Below are positions 11,201 through 18,401 of a stretch of 64,000 nt of DNA, in pieces. Location of the stretch: positions 5,245,001 to 5,309,000 of the forward strand of contig NZ_CP108430.1 of the NCBI RefSeq assembly GCF_041435335.1. Reading direction: 5' to 3'. The position numbers and the translations under genes were made by a program. The notes under the pieces were generated by a model, which worked only from the letters and a program-made list of their open reading frames with translations, did no database searches and had not been told where the DNA came from. This stretch comes from Streptomyces sp. NBC_01283. Its GTDB lineage: Bacteria > Actinomycetota > Actinomycetes > Streptomycetales > Streptomycetaceae. The stretch's first letter is position 1, and the number at the start of each line of letters is the position of its first letter.

Positions 11201-11611
11201 CAGTGGGACCGTGCGCGGGACGCGGCGCTGACGCTCCGCGCTCGGGACGCGGGGTCCGGGGCGTTCGCGCTGGCCCTCGCGGTGAGCGGCGCGGAGGGGA
11301 CGGCCGCGGCCCGCCCGCTCTGGCAGGAGGTGACCCGCCTCTGGCACAAGCCCGATGTGCCGGCCGCCGTCCGCGACTGCCTGGCGGTGGTGACCGGCGC
11401 GGCCATGGCCGACTGGCCGGCCCTCGACGCGAGCCTGGAGCGCGTACTGGCCGCGGCGCCGCCCGACGTGGAGTGGGACGATCTGGCCGAACTCACCGAC
11501 TTCCTCACGGAACTCCTCGACGCCCCCGACACGAACAGCCCCCGCCTGGCCCCACGCCTGGCCAGAGTGACAGCAGCGAGGGACGACCTCCGGTCGCGGT
11601 ACATGGGGTGA
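8258..11611 (+). CDS. STAND-like NTPase with C-terminal TPR array
   Basis: A protein of about 1117 residues. The GTG at 8258 is chosen because GGAGGGGGAG lies just upstream; the frame stays open to 8060. Residues 55-65 contain a Walker A, HGIGGVGKTSL (K61), and a Walker-B-like WIVLFFDTYE follows further on, so the N-terminal third is an AAA/STAND-type NTPase. A helical arm region follows, then from about residue 565 to 960 some nine or ten TPR units (for example YEEALAEYDRAIGLDPELARAYY). This architecture suits signal-sensing scaffold ATPases, some of which act in immunity, but no effector domain is fused. The same-strand ADP-ribosylglycohydrolase homologue starts 171 bp downstream and may be functionally linked (inference). 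Confidence 0.85.
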   Translation: MVASAGAEQPSMQELIRRRRRAGFVGRRGELDAFRANFDVPPGDDRHRFLFHVHGIGGVGKTSLVREWEQLAREHGALTAYVDEAVGSVPEVMAAISAQFALQGRRCKDLNRLLTTHRERRHEAESAAAAAMSDPAQEPGRLAAPAPSAGSVTAARASLVGLGLLPGVGAFAGAVDPAQLAQGADRLRAGLSARLGSQDDVQLVLSPERVLTPVLLNELADAAKGVPWIVLFFDTYERTAPFLDGWLHELMLTDRHGALPANVIVVTAGQHPFDTARWGGYGDFVMDVPLGPFTELEARGLLAGKGVVAEPVVEEVLRLSGGLPVLVSTLAEGRPAAPDDVGDPSATAVERFLKWERDPVRRAAALACALPRRLDADVFGAAVEGICAEADVPGLFGWLRGLPFVSDRGDRVQYHDVVRAPMLRSQRKRSPRGWAEAHGRLAETFAGWRAEAEAGLDADELWGDEAWRELRLAESYHLLCAGERGALPAVLRDVVDACDVGEGEVVARRWAQVLVDAGEDADAAATGRWGRDLLAALTEGACVDALGLLVDRAGFDARGQAFARILRGRDLRESGAYEEALAEYDRAIGLDPELARAYYGRGVTRALQGDYAAAVDELGLALAIEPDDLDGLGMRGEYRRVLGRWAEAISDLDRAIEVSPADPFAWASRGAARHGLGQDDAALADLDRAVELDPEYSWALVRRARVRRSRGEYAEQIADLDLAVRLAPQSAFLACERGDALRGAGKPGEALAEYDRAIALDDAYASAYASRGAALDDLGRREEALADLDRSIDLHPSYAWALARRCNVHRLLSDYDRAFADADRASVLWPDNEWVLYQRAEALDGLKRYEEARAGLDRVLEMDPEHGLARVLRGSVLRRLGRYEEASADLGRAIEAEPDNAWAVIIRVLTSQATGRWEQALADLARYAEIGEDPDWTRAKTAEIHMWSGHPERALVVLEADTTGGNPEDAEELAKAFRMTGQWDRARDAALTLRARDAGSGAFALALAVSGAEGTAAARPLWQEVTRLWHKPDVPAAVRDCLAVVTGAAMADWPALDASLERVLAAAPPDVEWDDLAELTDFLTELLDAPDTNSPRLAPRLARVTAARDDLRSRYMG

Positions 11612-11782
11612 CTGTTCGGCGTGGTGGAGGGCTGCGGAGATCCATGAAAAGCCCTGGTGAAGGACGGTCAAAAGTGATCTGAAGGGCGTCTCCTTAGATA
11701 TCGCATCGGCCCAGAACCGACGGTTCCCGGTCGATTACAGTGCTGCGCAGAAGTGCAGGGGGCGAGCAGGGGAGGAGGTGCC

Positions 11783-12901
11783 GTGAGCACCGCAGCAGCC
11801 ACCGGAGTCTGGGGCCGCGCCGAGCAGCAGGACTTCCGCAGCCGGGTGCGCGGCACCCTGCTCGGCGCCGCCGTCGGCGATGCCCTGGGAGCGCCCGTCG
11901 ACGCGCTGGACCTGGAGGAGATACGCGAGGCGCATGGGGCCGAGGGGCTTACCGAGCCCGCTGTCGCGCACGGGCGGCGCGGCGCGGTCACCGCCGCCAC
12001 GCAGCTCGCCCTCTTCACCGTCGACGGACTCATACGCGCCCAGGTGCGGCGCGACACCGGCGCCTGGCATCCGCCGACCGACCTGCACCGCGCCTACCGG
12101 CGGTGGGCCGCCACCCAGAGCGACTGGGGCCCCGACGAACGGCGCAAGGAAGACGGCTGGCTGGCCCGGGAGGAGTGGCTCTACTCCCGGCGGTCGCCGG
12201 CCCGCGCCTGTCTGCTCGGGTTCGGGGACGACGCCATGGGCACGCTGGAAGCCCCCAAGAACCCGGACGAGCAGGGCGCCGAGGCCGCCACGCGATCCGC
12301 CCCCTTCGGGCTCCTGGTCGGCTGGGAGCCGCAGCTGGTCCTGCAACTGGCCGTGGAGTGCGCCGTACAGACGCACGGGCACCCCACCGCCTACCTCGCG
12401 GCCGGTGCGCACACCGTCCTGGTGCACGGTCTCGCCCGGGGGGAGTCCCTGGACGGAGCCATCCAGCGGGCGCTCGCGCTGCTGGCCGCCCGGCCCGGCC
12501 ACCAGCCCGTCACCGATGCGCTGAAGCACGCCCTGGGTGCCGTACGGCAGGGCATGCCCACGCCCTCCCGGGTGGAGGAGCTGATGGGGGACGGCGGTGC
12601 GGAGGGCGCGCTCGCCGCCGCCGTCTACTGCGCACTCGTCGGCGAGGACATCCGCCACGGGCTGCGGCTCGCCGTGAACCACGGTGGTGCGTCGGCCGCC
12701 ACGGGCAGCCTGTGCGGGGCGCTCCTCGGCGCGCTGCACGGCGAGACCGCGCTGCCTCCCGGCTGGCTCACCGAGCTGGAGGGGCGCGCCACGATCCTGG
12801 AGCTTGCGGACGACTTCGCCATGGAGATGACGCAGGGGCCCGCGCTGCACGGTCCGGCGGTTTCGTCGCCGGGATGGCTTGCAAGGTATCCGCGCGCGTG
12901 A
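11783..12901 (+). CDS. ADP-ribosylglycohydrolase-fold protein, probably catalytically inactive
   Basis: GTG 11783 is preceded by GGGGAGGAGG and gives 372 residues with the fold of DraG/ARH enzymes: GTLLGAAVGDALGAPVDALD near the N-terminus, ALFTVDGLIRA, and a C-terminal NHGG...TGSLCGALLGALHG. In active family members the dinuclear Mg site is built from a TDDT motif and a GGDSD(S/T) motif. Here these read TAAT (residues 70-73) and GGASAA (A303-S304-A305-A306), so all the metal-ligand aspartates in the two motifs are alanine. Loss of de-ADP-ribosylation activity is expected, leaving possible ligand binding or a structural role. It follows the NTPase-TPR gene on the same strand. A hairpin terminator follows the stop. 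Confidence 0.85.
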   Translation: MSTAAATGVWGRAEQQDFRSRVRGTLLGAAVGDALGAPVDALDLEEIREAHGAEGLTEPAVAHGRRGAVTAATQLALFTVDGLIRAQVRRDTGAWHPPTDLHRAYRRWAATQSDWGPDERRKEDGWLAREEWLYSRRSPARACLLGFGDDAMGTLEAPKNPDEQGAEAATRSAPFGLLVGWEPQLVLQLAVECAVQTHGHPTAYLAAGAHTVLVHGLARGESLDGAIQRALALLAARPGHQPVTDALKHALGAVRQGMPTPSRVEELMGDGGAEGALAAAVYCALVGEDIRHGLRLAVNHGGASAATGSLCGALLGALHGETALPPGWLTELEGRATILELADDFAMEMTQGPALHGPAVSSPGWLARYPRA

Positions 12902-12913
12902 GGTGAGCACGAA

Positions 12914-12945
12914 CGCCGGACAGGCAGATATCAGCCTGTCCGGCG
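12914..12945. terminator. Bidirectional hairpin terminator and Streptomyces intergenic repeat
   Basis: A perfect 12-bp stem (CGCCGGACAGGC / GCCTGTCCGGCG) with an 8-nt loop lies between two convergent stop codons. It is followed by GCTTGAGGAC, so the right part reads CTGTCCGGCGCTTGAGGAC, which resembles a short repeat scattered between genes in many streptomycete genomes. Confidence 0.8.
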
Positions 12946-12975
12946 CTTGAGGACGAACTCGGCGAAGCCGGTGGT

Positions 12976-14547
12976 TTACGGCAACCGGCTCTGTGGGGCA
13001 ACTACTTCCTCAGCATCCTCAGCTGGGGGCGGAACCGCTGCTGAACCGGCGGAGCCGTCCGTGTTGATCATCTCGATGATCGCGTCCCGTTCCGGGGTGT
13101 CCTCCGGCTTCAGATAGCCGACCAGGATGTAGAGGATCAGCGAGACGGCGAGGGGGATCGAGACCTGGTACTCCAGGGGCACCCCGCCCTCGACGTTCCA
13201 GTTGATCGGGTAGTTGACCAGCCAGAAGGCGAGCAGCCCCATCGACCAGCTGGTCAGCGCCGCCGTCGGTCCCGACTTGCGGAACGTGCGCAGCAGACCC
13301 AGCATCATCGGGATCGCGATCGGACCCATCAGGCCCGCCACCCACTTGATGACCACCGTGATGATGTCCTTGAAGGTCGGCGAGCTGACCTGCGTGGCCA
13401 CCGCCATGGACAGGCCGAGGAAGATGACGGTCGTCAGGCGCGCCGCCAGCAGACCCGAGCGTTCGTTCCAGCGCCTGGCCTGCTTGGAGATCACCGGCGC
13501 CACGTCCCGGGTGAACACCGCGGCGATCGCGTTCGCGTCGGACGAGCACATGGCCATCGTGTGGGAGAAGAAGCCGACGATGACCAGGCCCAACAGGCCG
13601 TGCGGCAGGAGCTGTTCGGTCATCAGGGCGTACGAGTCGGAGCCGTCGGGCTTCTGCGCGTTCACCAGGAGCGGCGACATCCACATCGGGAAGAAGAGGA
13701 TGACCGGCCACACCAGCCACAGGATCGCCGAGAGCCGGGCCGAGCGCGCGGCCTCCTTCGGGCTCGCGGTCGCCATGTAGCGCTGGGCCTGGTTGAGCAT
13801 GCCGCCGTTGTACTCGAAGAGCTTGATGAAGAGGAACGCCAGCAGGAAGATCGTGCCGTACGGGCCGACCAGCGGTTTGCCGTGGCCCGCGAGCTCCGGC
13901 TCGTCCCAGACCCCGAAGAAGCCGCCGTGCGGGCCGAGCTTGGCCACCACGGCGATGAACATCGCGACACCGGCCAGGAGTTGGATGATGAACTGGCCGA
14001 GCTCGGTGAGGGCGTCGGCCCACAGGCCGCCGATGGTGCAGTAGATGGCGGTGATCACGCCGGTGATCAGGATGCCCTGGTTGATCGAGATGCCGGTGAA
14101 CACGGAGAGCAGGGTGGCGATGGCGGCCCACTTGGCGGCCACGTCCACGATCTTCAGGAGCATCCCGGACCAGGCGAGTGCCTGCTGGGTCCGGAGGTTG
14201 TAGCGGTTCTTGAGGTATTCCAGCGGCGAGGCCACGTGCAGCCGTGAGCGCAGCCTGTTGATGCGGGGCGCGAAGAGCTTCGAGCCGATGGCGATGCCGA
14301 GCGCGATCGGGAACGACCAGGTGATGAAGGACGTGACGCCGTAGGTGTACGCGATGCCCGCGTACCCGGTGAACATCACCGCGCTGTAGCCGGACATGTG
14401 GTGCGAGATGCCGGAGAGCCACCAGGGCATCTTGCCGCCCGCGGTGAAGAAGTCGCTGACGTTGTCCACGCGCTTGTGCGACCAGATGCCGATCGCGACC
14501 ATCACGCCGAAGTAGCCGATGAGCACGGCCCAGTCGAGACTGTTCAT
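12976..14547 (-). CDS. Sodium:solute symporter (SSS family)
   Basis: ATG 14547 has an ideal SD (GGAGGGGGC) and gives 523 residues with the SSS multi-helix pattern: MNSLDWAVLIGYFGVMVAIG, DFFTAGGKMPWWLSGISHHMSGYSA, YGVTSFITWSFPIALGIAIG, GLWADALTELGQFIIQLLAG and SSDANAIAAVFTRD. These resemble SSS carriers of the SGLT type, which import sugars or other organic solutes with Na+. It ends in a cytoplasmic, acidic tail (PPPAEDAEEVV). The gene stands alone, read toward the ADP-ribosylglycohydrolase homologue, so context does not identify the substrate. Longer upstream reading frame to 14676 is unlikely to be translated. Confidence 0.92.
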   Translation of the reverse strand: MNSLDWAVLIGYFGVMVAIGIWSHKRVDNVSDFFTAGGKMPWWLSGISHHMSGYSAVMFTGYAGIAYTYGVTSFITWSFPIALGIAIGSKLFAPRINRLRSRLHVASPLEYLKNRYNLRTQQALAWSGMLLKIVDVAAKWAAIATLLSVFTGISINQGILITGVITAIYCTIGGLWADALTELGQFIIQLLAGVAMFIAVVAKLGPHGGFFGVWDEPELAGHGKPLVGPYGTIFLLAFLFIKLFEYNGGMLNQAQRYMATASPKEAARSARLSAILWLVWPVILFFPMWMSPLLVNAQKPDGSDSYALMTEQLLPHGLLGLVIVGFFSHTMAMCSSDANAIAAVFTRDVAPVISKQARRWNERSGLLAARLTTVIFLGLSMAVATQVSSPTFKDIITVVIKWVAGLMGPIAIPMMLGLLRTFRKSGPTAALTSWSMGLLAFWLVNYPINWNVEGGVPLEYQVSIPLAVSLILYILVGYLKPEDTPERDAIIEMINTDGSAGSAAVPPPAEDAEEVVAPQSRLP

Positions 14548-14857
14548 GTGCCCCCTCCAGGGGTCCGCCTTGTGAACTGCGCTGAAATGCCGTGCACTTC
14601 GCCAGTTTCGTGACATACGGACCTGGGCGGCCTGAAGTGCCCGCTCATCGTGGGTTCGGGGGCACACTGCGGACAACAGCCCGTGAGGTCAAGAGCGAGT
14701 AAAATCGTTCTGTTTGCTGACCTGTGTTCACATGCTTGATCGACGTGAGGGGGTGGCGCGGCGCCGTCGAGGCCTCGCGGAAACGCAAGAAACGGCTGTA
14801 CGGAACCGAAGTCCCGTACAGCCGTGGTTCGTTCCCCGAGCCGCGCCGCCGCAATGG
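14548..14857. other. Intergenic region without a supported gene
   Basis: This 310-bp gap lies between two minus-strand genes. It holds the terminator of the SDR gene (14792-14825) and, next to the symporter start, its presumed promoter. No ORF with typical codon bias was found. Confidence 0.6.
14792..14825 (-). terminator. Hairpin terminator of the SDR gene
   Basis: A perfect 12-bp inverted repeat (ACGGCTGTACGG / CCGTACAGCCGT) with a 10-nt loop begins 33 bp past the SDR stop codon. No U-tract is present, as is usual in Streptomyces. Confidence 0.75.
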
Positions 14858-15646
14858 CTATCGCATCAGCTCTCCCGCGTTCACCAGGAGCGACTGTCCC
14901 GTGATCGCCCGCGCCATGTCCGACGCCAGGAACACCGCCGCGTCCGCCACGTCGCCGTCCGTCGCCAGCTCCGGAAGCGCCATCCGCGCCGCGAGGCGGT
15001 CCCGTACCTCCACCTCCGGCACCCCTTCGGTGTGCGCGGTGAACTGGACGTACGCCTCGACCGGCGGGCCCCACATCCAGCCGGGCAGCACCGTGTTCAC
15101 CCGGACCCGGTCAGGACCCACCTCGTGCGCGAGGGAGTACATCGCCGACGTCAGCGCCCCCTTCGAGGCCGCGTACGCCGCCTGCCGCACCTGCGAGGGC
15201 GCCGCGACGGCCGACTGCGTGCCGATGAACACCACCGAGCCGCCCCGCTCCTTGAGCGCGGGCAGGCAGGCCCGCGTCATCCGCAGCGTGCCGAGCAGAT
15301 TGACGTCGATGACCTGCTGCCAGGTGGCGAAGTCCGCGTCCTGTACGCCGCCGAAGTAGCTGTCCCAGGCGGCCACGTGGACCACCGCGTCGATCCCGCC
15401 GAACCGGTCGCGCGCCAGCCCCGCGAGGGCCTCGCACTGCGTCTCGTCCGTGATGTCGGTCGGGAGATAGGCGGTGCGCGTTCCTTCGGGGTCGATCTCC
15501 CCGGCCGACTTGGCGAGGTTCGCCTCCGTACGCGCCCCGAGCACCGCGCGGCCCCCGTCCCGTACGACGGCGGCGGCAACCTGATGGCCGAGGCCGGCGC
15601 CGACCCCCGAGACGACGACGGTCTTTCCTTCGAGGAGCGACGGCAT
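14858..15646 (-). CDS. SDR-family NAD(P)-dependent oxidoreductase
   Basis: A 262-residue classical short-chain dehydrogenase: Rossmann motif VSGVGAGLGHQVA (near residue 13), a VVHVAAWDS segment in place of NNAG, catalytic Ser region FIGTQSAVAA and YAASKGALTS (YxxxK). The C-terminal LVNAGELMR follows the usual TGQ-LVNAG pattern. The cofactor and alcohol or ketone substrate are not evident. It is divergent from a gene for an EthD-like protein, with a 6-3-6 palindrome in the 90-bp shared promoter region, so the two are probably co-regulated and act in one catabolic pathway (inference). Confidence 0.92.
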   Translation of the reverse strand: MPSLLEGKTVVVSGVGAGLGHQVAAAVVRDGGRAVLGARTEANLAKSAGEIDPEGTRTAYLPTDITDETQCEALAGLARDRFGGIDAVVHVAAWDSYFGGVQDADFATWQQVIDVNLLGTLRMTRACLPALKERGGSVVFIGTQSAVAAPSQVRQAAYAASKGALTSAMYSLAHEVGPDRVRVNTVLPGWMWGPPVEAYVQFTAHTEGVPEVEVRDRLAARMALPELATDGDVADAAVFLASDMARAITGQSLLVNAGELMR

Positions 15647-15674
15647 GGGGCGCCTCCCGGCTCTGGCAGTTTTG

Positions 15675-15689
15675 CTGACGGGGCGTCAG
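15675..15689. promoter_or_regulatory. Palindromic operator between divergent SDR and EthD-like genes
   Basis: CTGACGGGGCGTCAG is a perfect 6-3-6 inverted repeat, placed 29 bp from the SDR start and 48 bp from the other start. Its position and symmetry are those of a repressor (TetR-type) site. No regulator gene is adjacent. Confidence 0.65.
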
Positions 15690-15736
15690 AGTATGGGCGT
15701 CCACCGGAGGAAGGAAGAGGGAGGATGGGGAGAGGC

Positions 15737-16576
15737 ATGAGCGACGACACCCGCAGCGAGGTCTACGGCGAGCTGGCCGGCGTGGGGCCGTACGGCGTGC
15801 ACCCGGGCCACGCCCTGATCACCATGGTCGAGCCGCACCCGGGCCACGAGTACGCGTACAACCGCTGGTACGAGGACGACCACTACTACGCCGGTGCGAT
15901 GGCGATGCCCTGGATGTACGCGGGCCGCCGCTGGGTCGCCACCCGGGAGCTCCAACTCCTGCGCCTCCCCGAGAAGTCCGCGGTCGCCCAGCCCGTGACC
16001 GCGGGCTGCTACCTCTCCACGTACTGGGTCACCGAGGGCCGCTACGACGAGCACATGAAGTGGACCGTCGGCATCAACAAGCGTCTCAACAGGGACGGCC
16101 GGGTCTATCAGGACCGCACGCACGTCTTCACGGCCTTCCAGGACCACGAGGCCACCGTCTACCGGGACGGGGCGGCCGGGCCCCGCGATTTCCACGCGCT
16201 CGACCACCCCTACCAGGGGCTCGTGCTCGAAGTCATCGACGCCGATTCGGGCGAGCGGCGTGCGGAGTTGCTGGAGTGGCTGCGGGCCAAGCACCTGCCG
16301 CGCGCCCTCGCCGGGTCGCCCGCCGCGATGGTGACCATCTTCCGGCCGACCCCGCTGCCGGGGGACCGGATGACGTACGTGAAGCAGGTCGAGGGAGTCG
16401 ACACCCGGCTGACGCTGCTCTGGTTCCTGCAGGCCGATCCGCGGGAGTGCTGGCAGGAGCACTTCGCCGGGCGGGCGGACGCGGTGGCGGAGTCCGGGGC
16501 GGGGAGGGTGGAGCTGCTGGCGCCGTTCATTCCGACGGTGCCGGGAACGGACACATACGTCGATCAACTTCGATAG
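15737..16576 (+). CDS. EthD/dimeric alpha-beta barrel-like hypothetical protein
   Basis: MSDDTRSEVYGELAGVGPYG with an SD (GGGGAGAGG) just upstream gives 279 residues; the reading frame before it is shadow sequence of the SDR gene. The sequence is rich in conserved-looking aromatic blocks: HPGHALITMVEPHPGHEYAYNRWYEDDHYYAG and MPWMYAGRRWVATRELQ. The NRWYEDDHYY segment resembles the signature of EthD-like ferredoxin-fold proteins, and the second half repeats a comparable pattern. Family members are often small partners in degradation pathways. The divergent SDR gene and shared operator support joint function. Specific activity unknown. Confidence 0.75.
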   Translation: MSDDTRSEVYGELAGVGPYGVHPGHALITMVEPHPGHEYAYNRWYEDDHYYAGAMAMPWMYAGRRWVATRELQLLRLPEKSAVAQPVTAGCYLSTYWVTEGRYDEHMKWTVGINKRLNRDGRVYQDRTHVFTAFQDHEATVYRDGAAGPRDFHALDHPYQGLVLEVIDADSGERRAELLEWLRAKHLPRALAGSPAAMVTIFRPTPLPGDRMTYVKQVEGVDTRLTLLWFLQADPRECWQEHFAGRADAVAESGAGRVELLAPFIPTVPGTDTYVDQLR

Positions 16577-16597
16577 ATCATGGCGCCGGTCGGTTCA

Positions 16598-16660
16598 CTC
16601 GACTGGTCCGGTGCGAGGAAAAGGCCGAGCCCCCTCGGCCGGGACGGCGGGCCAGTCGAG
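16598..16660. terminator. Nested double hairpin between convergent genes
   Basis: An outer 9-bp inverted repeat (CTCGACTGG at 16598-16606, CCAGTCGAG at 16652-16660) encloses a perfect 7-bp hairpin, GGCCGAG-CCCC-CTCGGCC (16623-16640). It lies between the stops of the EthD-like gene and the DUF397 gene, and probably ends transcription from both sides. Confidence 0.7.
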
Positions 16661-16738
16661 AGGGCTCAATCGGGTTCTGCTTATGCAATTGTTGATCTCT
16701 CGCTGTTCCTGTGGTGCTGAGGTGCGACGGGGCGCGTA

Positions 16739-16948
16739 TCAGCCGAGAAGTGACGTCTCCCGGCCGACTTCGGAGACGAAGGCGCGCCATGAGTCGGAGG
16801 GGAAGGCGAGGACGGGGCCCTCGGTGACCTTGGAGTCCCGGACCGAAATTGCCGTGGAAAGAGGGGACTTGACCTCGACACATGCGCCGTTTCCCGTGGA
16901 ATACGAGGACTTGACCCACGTGTTCGTAGCGCCCTGATGAATTGCCAT
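16739..16948 (-). CDS. DUF397 domain protein
   Basis: This 69-residue protein has the DUF397 signature: WVKSSYSTGNGACVEVKSP, VRDSK and FPSDSWRAFVSEV. An SD (CGGAGT) precedes ATG 16948. Small DUF397 proteins are paired throughout Streptomyces with DUF5753/XRE regulators such as the WhiJ-like type, and are thought to modulate the partner's DNA binding. The XRE gene lies upstream on the same strand with a 227-bp gap that contains an 8-bp inverted repeat. This is an ordinary family pair; the target genes are not known. Confidence 0.92.
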   Translation of the reverse strand: MAIHQGATNTWVKSSYSTGNGACVEVKSPLSTAISVRDSKVTEGPVLAFPSDSWRAFVSEVGRETSLLG

Positions 16949-17052
16949 GATTACTCCGTTTTGCCCAGTTGGTGAGTTGCGGTCACCGCCAAGAGCGGCT
17001 GTGCCAACGGATGTTGCTTGATGGCGTGAATGACGCTACTCGCCAACATCGC

Positions 17053-17075
17053 TGAGTGAAGAGAGTGTTCACTCA
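17053..17075. promoter_or_regulatory. Candidate operator upstream of the DUF397 gene
   Basis: TGAGTGAA-N7-TTCACTCA is a perfect 8-bp inverted repeat about 105 bp upstream of the DUF397 start. It could be the binding site of the adjacent XRE regulator or a terminator of its gene. It lacks the GC-rich stem of the other terminators here, which favours an operator. Confidence 0.5.
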
Positions 17076-17175
17076 ACCGGATGGCATATTCCAGTGCGGT
17101 CTTCCGCCTCGCCGAGGTGGAGGTGTACCGTGCGGCACTTTCCCGGTCGGGACGGCTTTCTGCGCGGCGTACGTC

Positions 17176-18033
17176 TTAGCGTGCGTACTCTTTCGCGATG
17201 TCTGCGATGAGTTGGCGTGATTGGTCCACGTTCAGGGCCTGTGCCCGCAGATGTTCGTACATCACGCTGTACTGCTGGACGTCGTTCGCCTTCTCCAGAT
17301 AGAGGTCGCTCGTGACGCCCTCGATGTAGACGACGCTCGAATCCGCGGCATCCGGGAATTCGAGAATCGCGTACTGGCCGTTCAGGCCGGGGTGTGCGCC
17401 CATCTCGAAGGGAATCACCTGGACGGTCACGTGCGGCAGTTGGGACTGCTCCACGAGATGCTCCAGCTGGTCGCGCATGAGATGCCGGGAGCCGACCACG
17501 CGGCGCAGCGCGGACTCGTCAAGGACGGTCCACAGACGCAGCGGATTCTCCGGCGCGCTGATGCGTTCCTGGCGGCGGACGCGGACCTGGACACGCTTCT
17601 CGATGTCGGTCGGCGTGGTCTCCGGCAGCGCTCCGGTGATGAGCGCCTCCGCGTACGGACGGGTCTGGAGCAGGCCGGGGACGACCTGCGGGTCGTACAC
17701 GCGCAGGGACGCGGCGTCCGTCTCCAGGCCGATGTAGACGCTGTACGGAATATCGCCGAAGGAGTGCCACCAGCCCTGCTGGCGGGAGTCCTTGGCCATT
17801 TGCATGAGCGAGTCGACGATGCGGTGGTCCTCGACCTCGTAGACCCCGCAGAGATCGCGCACGTCGCGCTGGCTGATCGAGCGGCGGCCGTTCTCGAGGC
17901 GGCTGATCTTCGACTGCGAGACCAGCAGGCGCTCGGCGACCTCCTCGGCCGTCATGCCTTTGAGCTCGCGGAGCCTGCGGAGCTCCTGGCCCAACCGGCG
18001 TCGCCTGACAGTGGGATTGACATTGGACGCCAC
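17176..18033 (-). CDS. XRE-family regulator with DUF5753 (WhiJ/Scr1-like)
   Basis: GTG 18033 follows a GGAGG. The 285-residue product has an N-terminal HTH (LGQELRRLRELKGMTAEEVAERLLVSQSKISRLENGRRSIS) and then the DUF5753 effector domain: YDPQVVPGLLQTRPYAEALI, VRRQERI, LWTVLDESALRRVVG, VTVQVIPFEMGAHPGLNGQYAILEF. Regulators of this type occur in many copies in Streptomyces next to DUF397 genes and some control development or antibiotic production. The downstream DUF397 gene is the expected partner. A CTGCTG-TT-CAGCAG palindrome 41-54 bp upstream of the start may serve autoregulation. Confidence 0.93.
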   Translation of the reverse strand: MASNVNPTVRRRRLGQELRRLRELKGMTAEEVAERLLVSQSKISRLENGRRSISQRDVRDLCGVYEVEDHRIVDSLMQMAKDSRQQGWWHSFGDIPYSVYIGLETDAASLRVYDPQVVPGLLQTRPYAEALITGALPETTPTDIEKRVQVRVRRQERISAPENPLRLWTVLDESALRRVVGSRHLMRDQLEHLVEQSQLPHVTVQVIPFEMGAHPGLNGQYAILEFPDAADSSVVYIEGVTSDLYLEKANDVQQYSVMYEHLRAQALNVDQSRQLIADIAKEYAR

Positions 18034-18401
18034 GGGACGTGCACCTCCGACTACATGCCTCTACTTTGCGTATCTGCTGTTCAGCAGAGTGCCACCAACG
18101 CGTCGCGCACCGCTGGGAAACAGCCGATGTGCGGTGCGAACTGCAATGCGCAGTCCGATGCGAGTGAAGGTGGACATGAGGAACGGTGTGAGGGGTGCGG
18201 CCCGGTCGCGCGGTGCCACGGCGTGCGGCCGCGCGGGGCGGAGGTACCGGTGTCGTCGTCCGGACGTCCCGGTGCCAGTGCCCCGCGCGGCCCAGCGGCT
18301 CCCGAACCGGGTCTGGGGGACTGCGGTGCGGCGTTGCTGTTGCCGATGCTGCGGGTACTGCGGGTGCTTTGGTGAGTCCTTGCAGCTGTCCCTGACCGGA
18401 C
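18034..18401. other. Gene-free gap with a palindrome near the XRE start
   Basis: This 368-bp gap separates the XRE start from the stop of the GPP34 gene. A perfect CTGCTG-TT-CAGCAG palindrome sits at 18074-18087. Short open frames exist on the plus strand (for example from ATG 18128) but they are Cys/Arg-rich with weak third-position bias and no SD, so no gene is called. Confidence 0.5.

Noticed and set aside
8159..11671. A 1170-codon minus-strand frame opposite the NTPase-TPR gene
   Set aside because: Pro/Arg/His-rich shadow with no domain; the plus-strand product has Walker A and TPRs.
16593..16600. GTTCACTC as a second copy of the XRE half-site
   Set aside because: An 8-mer is expected about twice by chance in this window, and it lies in a terminator.
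18128..18375. A short plus-strand ORF between the XRE and GPP34 genes
   Set aside because: Weak third-position bias, no SD, Cys/Arg-rich composition and no family resemblance.
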